From: Ferruginibacter sp.
GTDB taxonomy: Bacteria > Bacteroidota > Bacteroidia > Chitinophagales > Chitinophagaceae
Direction: 5' to 3'
Assembly (NCBI RefSeq): GCF_014377975.1
Contig: NZ_JACMOO010000186.1
Coordinates: forward strand, 1-58,441
DNA length: 58,441 nucleotides
Of the stretch, positions 1 through 7,639 are shown piece by piece. The notes under the pieces were generated by a model. That model made no database searches. It saw only the letters and a list, made by a program, of their open reading frames with translations, and was not told the DNA's origin. The position numbers and the translations under genes were made by a program. The first letter of the stretch is position 1; each line of letters opens with the position of its first letter.

Positions 1-300
1 CAGTTTGATAAGAAAACAGAAAACAATGCTTACCAGACAGAGCATGATGAATTGTTTGCGGCCATCGCCAAAGGAGATTATAAATTCGCGGATGCAGAAA
101 GAGGCGCCTTCAGCACCATGACCTCTATTTTAGGTCGTATGGCCACCTACACAGGGCAAATGATTGAATGGGATAAAGCCATCAATTGCGGACTGGACTT
201 GCATCCAAAAGTATACGACTGGAATGCATTACCACCGTTGGTACCAGATGCAGACGGACATTATCCTATTGCAATTCCGGGTGTTACAAAATATTTTTAA
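1..300 (+). CDS. Gfo/Idh/MocA family oxidoreductase, C-terminal fragment
   Basis: The frame is open from the first base and stops with TAA at 298-300, so only the last 99 residues are present and the start lies outside the window. The residues read (T)EHDELFAAI, then STMTSILGRMATYTGQ, which matches the C-terminal substrate-domain end of NAD(P)-dependent sugar or inositol dehydrogenases of the Gfo/Idh/MocA family as I know it. The NAD-binding Rossmann domain is not visible, so the substrate cannot be stated. A strong hairpin terminator follows 37 bases after the stop. Confidence 0.8.
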   Translation, partial: QFDKKTENNAYQTEHDELFAAIAKGDYKFADAERGAFSTMTSILGRMATYTGQMIEWDKAINCGLDLHPKVYDWNALPPLVPDADGHYPIAIPGVTKYF

Positions 301-635
301 GCGGGATTAGACTAATTTTTACAGCTCAATAACGGGAAAGCCAATCAAGAAATTGATTGGCTTTTCTACCTATTGTAAGGTGAACCCTGTATCAAGCTGA
401 AGCGTTCAGATAAAGTATTTTAAAAAAAGCGCTTAGTTAAGTTTGACGAAATAAAATCTAATAAATAAAATGAACTCAGAAAATATCAAATCAGCTAAAT
501 TTCATACTCCCTACAAGTATATTTGGCTTTTTCCGTTTAACATTTTATGCAAAAAAATACAGCACTTCTATTTTGATTTGTAAGCATAAAAACGTCTGAA
601 AATTACTTACAGTTCTTTGTCTTCGATAATTCAAA
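301..635. other. Gene-poor interval
   Basis: Apart from the terminator at 337-366 I see nothing firm here. A 37-codon plus-strand reading frame (470-583) has no recognisable homology and no convincing start context. The remainder is AT-rich. Confidence 0.5.
337..366 (+). terminator. Rho-independent terminator after the oxidoreductase
   Basis: A perfect 12-bp stem (AAAGCCAATCAA at 337-348, TTGATTGGCTTT at 353-364) is closed by a GAAA tetraloop and followed by a short T run. It lies just downstream of the plus-strand oxidoreductase stop. The AAAG/CTTT flanks mean it could also work on the minus strand. Confidence 0.8.
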
Positions 636-989
636 TCAGTATGGCAACGAAAAATCCCCGTTCGCAATCTTCAGCGGACTTTCAAAATACTCCTTCCCAG
701 CATCCAGCCAGTGCATATCTTCTGCCCAGTGGCTGCACTTTTTTATAAACTCATTTTCCCAGGTTTGGCTGATAATGATATTGTGTAAATCGACATTGCC
801 CAGCAGAAAGTCTTTTAGCTTGATATCGAAATAAGGGATTGAAAAAATGAAATCTACAATCTCTTCATCAGTAGCTTCGCAATATTCCGGCATTAATTTT
901 TCGGCGGGATTGTTTCTGCGCAGCGTAATGGTTTTACCAACCTGTCGTACAATAATATCAACCAAGTATTCTACGGTAATAGATGTCAT
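636..989 (-). CDS. Hypothetical protein, 117 aa
   Basis: I do not recognise this protein. It is soluble in appearance, acidic, with no signal peptide or membrane segment; it contains a Trp/His-rich stretch (residues about 76-96, with SQTWENEF and HWAEDMHWLD). The ATG lies 19 bases after the stop of the radical SAM gene on the same strand, so it is probably the last gene of that transcript. Length and codon use look like a real gene rather than a shadow frame, and no other frame competes in this stretch. Confidence 0.6.
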   Translation of the reverse strand: MTSITVEYLVDIIVRQVGKTITLRRNNPAEKLMPEYCEATDEEIVDFIFSIPYFDIKLKDFLLGNVDLHNIIISQTWENEFIKKCSHWAEDMHWLDAGKEYFESPLKIANGDFSLPY

Positions 990-1008
990 GAGTTAGCTAA
1001 TTTTAAAA

Positions 1009-2238
1009 TTAAAAAAGAATTCCCTGTTGACCGGGACGTTTAAAAATACTGGAGTTAAGGCTCCACTCTTCTGCATTCATGTTGTAGAGCTTACCGTATT
1101 TTTTATATTGCTGCGCTACCATTTCAGCAATATGGCCTTCACCCCGCATGCGCACGCCCCAGCGGGTATCGTTTACTTTTCCATCGTGGCTTTGCTCAAT
1201 TAAATGCCACACTTTGTTGGCATGGTTGGGAAAGTTTTTATACAACCAGTCGTGGAATAAAAATTTGATTGCTCCATTGAGCCGGATAAATGTATAAGCA
1301 GTAAATGTTGCACCATTGTCTGCTGCTGCTTTCATAATTCGCTGCATTTCGTGTTCGTTTAATCCCGGTATCATCGGGCCCATCATTACACCCATGCGTA
1401 CACCGGCACTGCTGAGTTCATTGATTACTTTTAATTTTTGTTTGGCAGTGGTGGTTCTTGGTTCCATGATGCGCCTTAAATCTTCATTGAAAGATGTGAT
1501 GCTTACCATGGCGGATACGATGCCTTTTTTTGCCATTTCCTGCAATACGTCTTTGTCTTTTAATATCCAGGAGTTTTTGGTAAGGATGCCTACAGGTTGA
1601 TTGAATTCGTTGCACACTTCCAGTAAGCCTCTTGTTAATCTATACTTTTGTTCTGCTGGCTGGTAGCAATGGGTATTGCCGCTTAGCATGATAGGTGTGG
1701 CATCCCAATTTGGGTGCATCAGAAATTTACGCAGTAATTGCGGTGCATTTTTTTTGACGATTATTTTTTGTTCAAAATCCAGTCCTGCGCTGTACCCCCA
1801 GTATTCGTGCACATTGCGGGCATAGCAGTATATGCAGCCATGTTCGCAACCGGCGTAAGGGTTCATGCTATAGCCCATGCCTACATCTTTACTTTCTACT
1901 TTATTTACAATGGTTTTGCTTTGCTGTTCTATGTATTGGGTGGGTATATTTCCTTCTTCCCAATCGTCGATGCCTTCAACATGCTCTCTCGTGGATTCGT
2001 TTTTGAGGAAGCGATTTTTGGTGTTGAATTGGGCTCCGCGACCGTGGTGATATTCCGGCCCGCCAAAGCCCTCACCGGTCCACGCTGAATCTCCTTTCAG
2101 GGGGGAAACTTTTGGAACCTGCATACCCACGCTTTCTTTCTCTTTGTTGATCGCTAATATTGATTTTACGGGCACACTGTCTTGTTGTAATTGCCCTGGT
2201 TTTCTTTTATTGTTAGCGGGGTTTGATTCGTTGCTCAT
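1009..2238 (-). CDS. PA0069-family radical SAM protein
   Basis: The protein carries the radical SAM cluster motif CEHGCIYC (CxxxCxxC) in MNPYAGCEHGCIYCYARN, which would bind a 4Fe-4S cluster and SAM. The surrounding residues match the PA0069 family, distant relatives of the spore photoproduct lyase SplB; the reaction of PA0069 proteins is not established. I chose the ATG at 2238 (MSNESNPANNKR) because the 53 upstream in-frame residues look non-coding; the frame itself is open to 2397. The protein is about 409 aa. It is followed closely by the unknown gene at 636-989 and preceded on the same strand by the 2H phosphoesterase-like gene. Its position near umuDC suggests a DNA-damage context, which is inference. 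Confidence 0.8.
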   Translation of the reverse strand: MSNESNPANNKRKPGQLQQDSVPVKSILAINKEKESVGMQVPKVSPLKGDSAWTGEGFGGPEYHHGRGAQFNTKNRFLKNESTREHVEGIDDWEEGNIPTQYIEQQSKTIVNKVESKDVGMGYSMNPYAGCEHGCIYCYARNVHEYWGYSAGLDFEQKIIVKKNAPQLLRKFLMHPNWDATPIMLSGNTHCYQPAEQKYRLTRGLLEVCNEFNQPVGILTKNSWILKDKDVLQEMAKKGIVSAMVSITSFNEDLRRIMEPRTTTAKQKLKVINELSSAGVRMGVMMGPMIPGLNEHEMQRIMKAAADNGATFTAYTFIRLNGAIKFLFHDWLYKNFPNHANKVWHLIEQSHDGKVNDTRWGVRMRGEGHIAEMVAQQYKKYGKLYNMNAEEWSLNSSIFKRPGQQGILF

Positions 2239-2444
2239 GCGTATTGAATTTTTCTGGTGATATCGCTGCTGTTTACCAACCGCTGACAGGGTTGTGCATC
2301 TGTTTGATTCCTTGCTTAAACTGTTACCGATTGTACCAATGCCGGCGAAATGAATGGAAGTTCCACCTAGCTGTTTTTGTACAAGTGAGTGACACAACGA
2401 TGTTGCCCATAGCTGTGTTTTAGTTAGGCCAATTATTTTTATTG

Positions 2445-3056
2445 CTATACAAACAACGCTCCCTGTGTAGTTGTTACCGGCAAATTTTGAAATTCAAACC
2501 GTTGTACAATCTGATATTTTAGTTCGCCTGCAGGACGCTTTAATAACAACATTCCATCGGCGATGAACCTGCCGGTAAACTGTTTATGACTGTATGCCAG
2601 CCAGCCTTTTTCGTATTGGCCCGGCTCTAGTTTTCGGGCAATGATAATGTATGGCTCCATCATGAAATGTGGTTTGTGATCGCTATTTAATTTCATGAGT
2701 GGCTGGGCCTGCGACCGCACCTGCGTTACCAGACTTTGAATGGGTGCTTTGGAGGTAATGTTTATATAAATAGTATGGGAGGGAAAACTGCCGTAATCTT
2801 TCAGCTCTACTTTTATGGGGTGAAAACCCATGGCTACAGTATTTAACCGGTTGATAAGTCTTTCTTCCTGCATACTATACTGCACAAAATTTGCAAGCGC
2901 AATGTGTGGTTTTCCAAATACCGCTGACTCATTTTTGTACGTGTCGGAAAATTGCTTTTTTATCTGCATGATTTTGTTGCGGAGTTCCTGGTGTGGGTTT
3001 AATACCAGCAGGTACTCATTTACCTTGTAGCCGGGGATGCTGTTAATGTTTTTCAT
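2445..3056 (-). CDS. 2H phosphoesterase / 2'-5' RNA ligase-like protein
   Basis: This 203-aa protein has the layout of the 2H phosphoesterase superfamily (LigT-like): a first motif at KPHIALANF and a second region at KPHFMMEPYIIIARKL. Active family members use two HxT/S motifs. Here the first reads HIA and the position where I expect the second reads YII, so one catalytic His may be lost, although an extra H lies in PHFM seven residues earlier. It is divergently placed from umuD across a 90-bp gap and lies upstream of the radical SAM gene on the same strand. The substrate is unknown. Confidence 0.7.
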   Translation of the reverse strand: MKNINSIPGYKVNEYLLVLNPHQELRNKIMQIKKQFSDTYKNESAVFGKPHIALANFVQYSMQEERLINRLNTVAMGFHPIKVELKDYGSFPSHTIYINITSKAPIQSLVTQVRSQAQPLMKLNSDHKPHFMMEPYIIIARKLEPGQYEKGWLAYSHKQFTGRFIADGMLLLKRPAGELKYQIVQRFEFQNLPVTTTQGALFV

Positions 3057-3111
3057 ACTATAAAATTTTATACAATTAAATTTTATTTGCGAATTATTTT
3101 AGCATAAATTT

Positions 3112-3126
3112 ACTAAATAATTTAGT
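3112..3126. promoter_or_regulatory. Candidate operator, 15-bp palindrome between divergent genes
   Basis: ACTAAAT-A-ATTTAGT is a perfect inverted repeat located 20 bases upstream of the umuD start in the gap shared with the divergent 2H gene. It could be a damage-response operator, but I know of no consensus to compare it with and the region is very AT-rich. Confidence 0.35.
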
Positions 3127-3146
3127 TATAAACAAAAATCATTTAT

Positions 3147-3581
3147 ATGGAAGTGGAAAACTTTTTTGGCAGTACTTATACAGGTACCAAACGCTTTACC
3201 CAGCACAATGTATCTGCCGCCAATGCAACGGGTTTTGGCGCTGCCGCAGATGATTATATGGAACGGGGCATTGACCTGAATGAACAATTGATTCGCAATA
3301 AACCGGCAACTTTTTTTATGCGGGTAAGCGGCAGCAGTATGATAAATGCCGGCATTTTTGATGGTGATATTGTGATTGTAGATCGCAGCATTAAACCAGC
3401 CAATGGTAAGATTGTAATTGCGGTGATAGATGGCGAAATGCTGATTCGCCGCTATGAAAGAACGATTAATAAACTGCGGCTGATTCCGGAAACACCAAAG
3501 CTGGCTACCATTGAAGTGAGCGAGTTTATGGATTTTAAAATCTGGGGGGTGGTGATTTGTGTGATTAGATCCCTGGGCTGA
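3147..3581 (+). CDS. umuD: UmuD-like S24 peptidase, DNA polymerase V accessory subunit
   Basis: The 144-aa protein aligns along its length with E. coli UmuD as I remember it. The catalytic Ser is present in SGSSM (S64). The general-base Lys (E. coli K97) falls on R101 in DGEMLIRRYE, and the Ser-to-base spacing of 37 residues is preserved. The scissile Cys-Gly becomes Thr28-Gly29 in NATGFGAAADDYMERGIDL. It may therefore not self-cleave normally. The gene's last codons and stop (TCC CTG GGC TGA) lie inside a REP-like palindrome. umuC follows 735 bases downstream, with a transposase remnant in between. Confidence 0.85.
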   Translation: MEVENFFGSTYTGTKRFTQHNVSAANATGFGAAADDYMERGIDLNEQLIRNKPATFFMRVSGSSMINAGIFDGDIVIVDRSIKPANGKIVIAVIDGEMLIRRYERTINKLRLIPETPKLATIEVSEFMDFKIWGVVICVIRSLG

Positions 3582-3589
3582 AGCCCAGG
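3572..3589. repeat. REP-like palindrome overlapping the umuD stop
   Basis: CCTGGGCT-GA-AGCCCAGG is a perfect 8-bp inverted repeat whose loop holds part of the umuD stop codon. The GGGCT/AGCCC core recurs in the palindromes at 4261-4280 and 4299-4310 on the other side of the transposase, suggesting that these are element ends or RAYT-associated REP units. Confidence 0.7.
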
Positions 3590-3671
3590 CAATTTATACA
3601 TTGCCGCAGCCTTTTGCCTGATGAAAAAGATAAATTAAAATAATTTTTTTCATTATATAAATAGTACAACT

Positions 3672-4104
3672 ATGCCATTCATTAAAATCTGGGTTCATTT
3701 AGTTTGGGCTACTAAAAAAGAGTACCCTGTTAACAAAAGATATGCGGCAGCAGGTGTTTAAACATATAAAGGAGAATGGTATGGAAAAAAATATTTATGT
3801 AGATTTTGTAAACGGACATATTGATCACGTGCATTGTCTTATTTCATTAAATGCCAACCGAACAATTGCCAAAATATTACAACTTCTAAAAGGCGAAAGC
3901 TCCTTTTGGATTTATAAAAACAATTTATGCAAACAATATTTTGAATGGCAGGATGAATATTTTGCAGTGTCTGTTAGTGAATCTGGTGTAGATGCTGTGA
4001 GGGAATATATCAAAAACCAGGAGACACACCATGCAAAGAAAACATTTGAGGAGGAGAATGATGAGTTTACAAGGAAATATGGATTTGTATTGATGAAGGA
4101 CTAA
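3672..4104 (+). pseudogene. tnpA: IS200/REP-type HUH transposase, frameshifted
   Basis: Reading from ATG 3672 gives an IS200-like N-terminus (MPFIKIWVHLVWATKKEYPV) that hits a stop at 3759. The rest continues in the +1 frame as MRQQVFKHIKENGMEK and onward to TAA at 4104. Joined across about 3714-3730 the two parts make about 145 aa, the family's usual length. The HUH motif is visible (HVH in GHIDHVHCLIS), as are GESSFWI and the likely catalytic Tyr in AVREYIKNQE. An A6 run (3714-3719) lies beside the break, so a recent indel, a sequencing error or slippage are all possible. The gene lies between umuD and umuC and is flanked by palindromes. Confidence 0.8.
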
Positions 4105-4127
4105 AGCGCATTTTTTATATTTTATAA

Positions 4128-4165
4128 TCCTTCTTCTCCTCCCTCATCCTCCCTCCTCCTCGCCC
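4128..4165 (+). other. Homopyrimidine tract
   Basis: This stretch has 36 pyrimidines in 38 bases (mostly TCC/CCT units), interrupted by one A and one G. It lies between the transposase remnant and the repeat block upstream of umuC. Such tracts can form triplex or slipped structures. No function is implied by the sequence alone. Confidence 0.6.
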
Positions 4166-4209
4166 TAAAGGACGAGGCAATTCAGGTGAATCAATTATAA
4201 GCTGCTCCA

Positions 4210-4266
4210 GCTTCATGAATCGCTTCATGCTTCATGAATTGCTCCATGCTTCATGAATTGCTCCGG
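4210..4266 (+). repeat. Three tandem copies of a 19-bp unit
   Basis: The units are at 4210-4228, 4229-4247 and 4248-4266; the middle copy reads GCTTCATGAATTGCTCCAT, and the others differ by two bases each. Each contains TTCATGAA, itself a palindrome. The last unit runs directly into the hairpin at 4261-4280. Confidence 0.85.
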
Positions 4267-4280
4267 GCTTTAGCCCGGAG
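4261..4280. repeat. REP-like palindrome upstream of umuC
   Basis: CTCCGGGCTTTAGCCCGGAG is a perfect 9-bp inverted repeat with a TT loop. A shorter sibling, GGGCT-TT-AGCCC, lies at 4299-4310 and ends 6 bases before the umuC ATG, where it could mask the ribosome binding region. Confidence 0.8.
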
Positions 4281-4316
4281 AATAAAAAAACAAAAACAGG
4301 GCTTTAGCCCACCAAC

Positions 4317-5597
4317 ATGAAAGCCATTGTAGATTGTAATAGTTTTTATTGTAGTTGCGAAAGGTTGTTTAAACCACACCTGGATAACAAACCTGTTGTT
4401 GTTTTGAGCAACAACGATGGCTGTATTATATCCCGAAGCGATGAAGCAAAGGCGCTGGGCGTTGGCATGGCCGGCCCTTACTTTTTAGCAAAGCCATTAA
4501 TTGAAAAACACAATGTGGCCACGTTTTCATCCAACTATAATTTATATGGCGATTTGAGTTGGCGCGTGATGGAAACCTTGCGGATGTTACTGGGCGAAGA
4601 AAATGTGGAAGTGTATTCAGTAGACGAAGCGTTTTTAGAACTGGGTGAATGTGCGCAGGAAGATTTGCAAAAAATGGCTGAAAATATATTGGATACTGTA
4701 GAAATGTGGACCGGTATAAAAGTATCCATTGGCGTGGCACCCACAAAAGTTCTGGCAAAGGTTGCCAACCGGTTATCAAAAAAAGATAAATCAGTAAAGT
4801 GTGTGCTGGTGCTTGATACAGAAGAAAAAATTATTGATGCTTTGTACAAAACACCCATTCAGGATGTATGGGGTGTAGGGCACCAGTATGCAGAAAAGCT
4901 GAGGGAAATGCATGCCATTTACACCGCACTCGATCTAAGTAAACGAAAGGAAGATTGGGCGAAAATACATTTGGGGGGCGTGGTTGGAGTGAGACTTTTA
5001 AAAGAACTAAAAGGAGAATGTATAAGCAAGATGGAAGAAGCATTGATTAATAAAAAAATAATTGCCACCACCAGGATGTTTGGCAACCCTGTTAGCACCA
5101 TTGCGGAAATTAAGGAAGCGGTTGCTACCTATACTTCCCGCGCAGCGGAAAAATTACGCCGGCAACACAGTGCAGCAAACGTAATCAGTGTTTTTGTGGT
5201 GCCCAAAGAAGCCAATATGGGACAACGTTTTAGCCATGGACCAAGTGTAGGCAGTTATACTACCCTGCCTTTTGCTACTGCTGCCACCCACGAATTAATA
5301 AAGCCTGCGCTGCAACTGGTAGATAAATTATTTGAAAAGGGAAGGCACTATAAAAAAGCGGGTGTTACATTAAGCGGTTTAGTGCCAGACAACACGATAC
5401 AAGGAAATTTATTTATTGAGGAATCAAATAACGGCAAACGTTTGCTGATGAACACACTGGACAATGTAAACTTTGCCATGCGGGATGACATGGTAAAATT
5501 TGCAGCATCCGGTACCACACGTAACTGGAAAATGCGGCAAGAGATGAGAAGCCCAAGATATACCAGCCGTTGGGATGAATTGAAAACAGTTAGCTGA
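4317..5597 (+). CDS. umuC: Y-family DNA polymerase V catalytic subunit UmuC
   Basis: This 426-aa protein starts MKAIVDCNSFYCSCERLF and carries the Y-family active-site acidic residues D6 and D103/E104 (YSVDEAFLEL). The N-terminal palm/finger region, helix-hairpin-helix segment (VWGVGHQYAEKL) and little-finger region are all present. A QGNLF sequence at residues 362-366 fits a beta-clamp binding peptide. It would carry out error-prone translesion synthesis with processed UmuD. It lies downstream of umuD but is separated from it by the IS200-like remnant, so its expression may now depend on a different promoter. Its end overlaps the convergent lycopene cyclase gene by 8 bases. Confidence 0.93.
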   Translation: MKAIVDCNSFYCSCERLFKPHLDNKPVVVLSNNDGCIISRSDEAKALGVGMAGPYFLAKPLIEKHNVATFSSNYNLYGDLSWRVMETLRMLLGEENVEVYSVDEAFLELGECAQEDLQKMAENILDTVEMWTGIKVSIGVAPTKVLAKVANRLSKKDKSVKCVLVLDTEEKIIDALYKTPIQDVWGVGHQYAEKLREMHAIYTALDLSKRKEDWAKIHLGGVVGVRLLKELKGECISKMEEALINKKIIATTRMFGNPVSTIAEIKEAVATYTSRAAEKLRRQHSAANVISVFVVPKEANMGQRFSHGPSVGSYTTLPFATAATHELIKPALQLVDKLFEKGRHYKKAGVTLSGLVPDNTIQGNLFIEESNNGKRLLMNTLDNVNFAMRDDMVKFAASGTTRNWKMRQEMRSPRYTSRWDELKTVS

Positions 5598-6300
5598 TAT
5601 TTATTGATTTTGGAGAGCTTTGATTTCTTAACTTTTCGTATAAAGCAATGTTCATCAATACCAGCAACATACCATAAAAAATATCTTCAACCGGAATGGT
5701 GTAAATCTTTATAGCAAGATTTTCTGCGTCGTTGTATAATACAACAGGGATCGCTGTTAAAAAACCATTCACCAACAAAAAGGGAACTAAAATAATGGAG
5801 TAGGATATTAAGAAATAAGCGGCATTAAAATCTTTAAAAAAAAAATTAAAAACGTACAGCATGACTATAAAAAGGGCGCACAAAATAAAGGCTGAACTGG
5901 TGTAATATTTATGATAGAAAATTAACCCGGTAACCAATAAAAAAACGGCAAGTATTTGCAGGATATTATTTGCAATCTTTTTGTTGGTACGATCAGGAAA
6001 ATAGCAGCGGACACACTCATAAATAAATACGCAGCAATAAGGTACCACAAAGAAAAAAAGTACTTCCTCAATGGGTAGATTGATAATTTTTATACCGCTG
6101 ATATAAGCTTCGTTAAAACTCCAAACGTTTTTTGCGGTAAAGAATACATCCCAGGCAATGTACAGGATGGCAGGCAATACTATAGCGGGAAAAAGCCACT
6201 TCCATTTTTTATTAAACGCTACTTTTTTATCAAAACTTAATGCCAACGGGCCTGCAAGACTGCACGCAAGTATTAAAAAATAAGTGTAGTGATGATTCAA
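5590..6300 (-). CDS. crtY: Lycopene cyclase, CrtYcd fused type
   Basis: This 236-aa polytopic membrane protein has about seven hydrophobic segments in two homologous halves. Each half carries a signature of the heterodimeric CrtYc/CrtYd lycopene beta-cyclases: LPIEEVLFFF at residues 75-84 and IPVEDIFYGM at 202-211. It would cyclise one or both ends of lycopene to beta rings. It is the last gene of the minus-strand carotenoid cluster, 147 bases after crtZ, and may have its own promoter. Its 3' end overlaps umuC by 8 bases. Confidence 0.85.
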   Translation of the reverse strand: MNHHYTYFLILACSLAGPLALSFDKKVAFNKKWKWLFPAIVLPAILYIAWDVFFTAKNVWSFNEAYISGIKIINLPIEEVLFFFVVPYCCVFIYECVRCYFPDRTNKKIANNILQILAVFLLVTGLIFYHKYYTSSAFILCALFIVMLYVFNFFFKDFNAAYFLISYSIILVPFLLVNGFLTAIPVVLYNDAENLAIKIYTIPVEDIFYGMLLVLMNIALYEKLRNQSSPKSINIS

Positions 6301-6447
6301 CTGATTAAATTAGAAGTGTTGTATAAAGGTATTGTTACGCTAAGATAAAAGATCCATAATGAAATTTAGCAGAAGGGTACTCCCACTGCGGCAGAAAGAC
6401 AACAAATGAAGTATCATAGTAATTGAAAGGCCTTTACCGGAAATATT

Positions 6448-6921
6448 TTACGCATTTCTTAATTTATCTGCTTTTACTTTTTGCCAATACTTTTTTGCCA
6501 CGAATAACATTCCAAAGCTTTCGCCCTCGAATTTGTCACGGTGCTTATGATGCATTTTATGCGCCCAGCGAATGGTTCGGATGTAAGTATTATTGCTACG
6601 GGAAAACCATTTAAACCTTTGGTGTATGATAATTTCATGCACTATAAAATAGGCTAGTCCATATAGTGTTATTCCAAAACCAATGGCGGCTAAAGCATAT
6701 AGTTGATATTGAAGACCCAGCATAATACAAAGCCAGCTGGGAATAGCAAAAATTAAAAAGAATGCATCATTTTTTTCAAAAAAACCAGGCTTAGGCTGAT
6801 GGTGGTCTTCGTGCAGATACCATAAAAATCCATGCATGATGTAACGATGCGTAAGCCAGGTGATCCCTTCCATAATAAAAAAGGTAATCAGGATAACTGA
6901 TATAAATAAAAGCCCTTGCAT
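6448..6921 (-). CDS. crtZ: Beta-carotene 3-hydroxylase CrtZ
   Basis: The 157-aa membrane protein contains the four His clusters of the fatty-acid-hydroxylase/CrtZ superfamily: HRYIMH (H25, H30), HEDHH (H37-H41), HEIIIH (H95, H100) and HKMHHKH (H121-H127). These bind a di-iron centre that hydroxylates C3 of the beta ring. Length matches bacterial CrtZ (about 150-175 aa). It lies 10 bases after the CruF-like gene, so the two are probably co-transcribed. Confidence 0.88.
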   Translation of the reverse strand: MQGLLFISVILITFFIMEGITWLTHRYIMHGFLWYLHEDHHQPKPGFFEKNDAFFLIFAIPSWLCIMLGLQYQLYALAAIGFGITLYGLAYFIVHEIIIHQRFKWFSRSNNTYIRTIRWAHKMHHKHRDKFEGESFGMLFVAKKYWQKVKADKLRNA

Positions 6922-6931
6922 AATATAAAAA

Positions 6932-7639
6932 TTATTTCAAAAAAGTGCGGAGTAGTAAGAAAAACAACGCTTGAATCAGTAACAAATGTATAGCAAATTT
7001 GTTTTCCTTGTTGAAAGGACAAAAATGAAAAACAGTTAGCAACAAAGCACTGGTTAGTGCCCAGCAAATATAATTGTACGGTGGAATGCTGCCATCACCC
7101 TTCCAGTGCCAGTATCCCAATTTAACAGCAACGGGCTCTATGAGCCAGTCAAACAACACTGCCAGTGTTGCACCGTCCGCAATTATAGATATTGCTTTCA
7201 ACGCCATTGGGGTAGTTTTTGTTTCAAATGTCAACCGTTTAATAATTCTCGCTAAAAAGATATGGATGCTCACCCCACAACAATAAATTACTATGAACCA
7301 GTTTAGCCCAATGATAACTGGTACATTCTTCCATTGAAATCCCAATACTTTCCCATAACTATAGTTACCAAAAAGCAGTCCGGTGTTTACGCCAATTACC
7401 TCAACAGCAAAGCCAATAGTAAATACTACCAGTGCAAAAAGCAAGAACCATTTATTTCTATCCTGTTGCGTCCACACCAGTAAAGCAACACTTAGCAAAA
7501 GATTAAACGGGGTAGATTGCAGGAAAAAACTATTGTTGAAAAACAATATTCCGGTTAAACCAATGGCATGAAAAAAAATAGCAGTGCCGGTTGCAATTTG
7601 ATATTTTGAAAAACTGGTTAACAATAACGGGTGGTTCAT
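6932..7639 (-). CDS. cruF: CruF-like carotenoid 1',2'-hydratase (DUF422 family)
   Basis: The 235-aa integral membrane protein has about seven predicted helices and the conserved GFAVEVIGVNTGLLFGNYSYG segment (about residues 75-95) and WLIEPVAVKLGYWHW segment (about 164-179), typical of the CruF/bisanhydrobacterioruberin hydratase family. It would add water across the psi-end C1',2' double bond, giving a tertiary hydroxyl on the acyclic end. Its ATG overlaps the TGA of the upstream desaturase by 4 bases (7636-7639), indicating translational coupling and a shared pathway step. Confidence 0.82.
   Translation of the reverse strand: MNHPLLLTSFSKYQIATGTAIFFHAIGLTGILFFNNSFFLQSTPFNLLLSVALLVWTQQDRNKWFLLFALVVFTIGFAVEVIGVNTGLLFGNYSYGKVLGFQWKNVPVIIGLNWFIVIYCCGVSIHIFLARIIKRLTFETKTTPMALKAISIIADGATLAVLFDWLIEPVAVKLGYWHWKGDGSIPPYNYICWALTSALLLTVFHFCPFNKENKFAIHLLLIQALFFLLLRTFLK

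Larger units (their letters stand above)
3572..4310 (+). mobile_element. IS200-like / REP-transposase (RAYT) insertion between umuD and umuC
   Basis: The transposase remnant is bracketed by imperfectly related hairpins: one at 3572-3589 on the left, two at 4261-4280 and 4299-4310 on the right. IS200/IS605 elements and RAYTs use subterminal hairpins rather than terminal inverted repeats, which fits. Exact ends are not determinable from one copy. Confidence 0.6.

Noticed and set aside
470-583. 37-codon plus-strand frame in the first gene-poor interval
   Set aside because: No recognisable homology, weak start context, and sits in AT-rich intergenic DNA.
1738-2088. 116-codon plus-strand frame inside the radical SAM gene
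   Set aside because: It lies opposite a well-supported radical SAM gene and is an antisense shadow.
4158-4177. Imperfect hairpin CCTCG/CGAGG considered as a terminator of the transposase
   Set aside because: A mismatch inside the stem and no T run after it.
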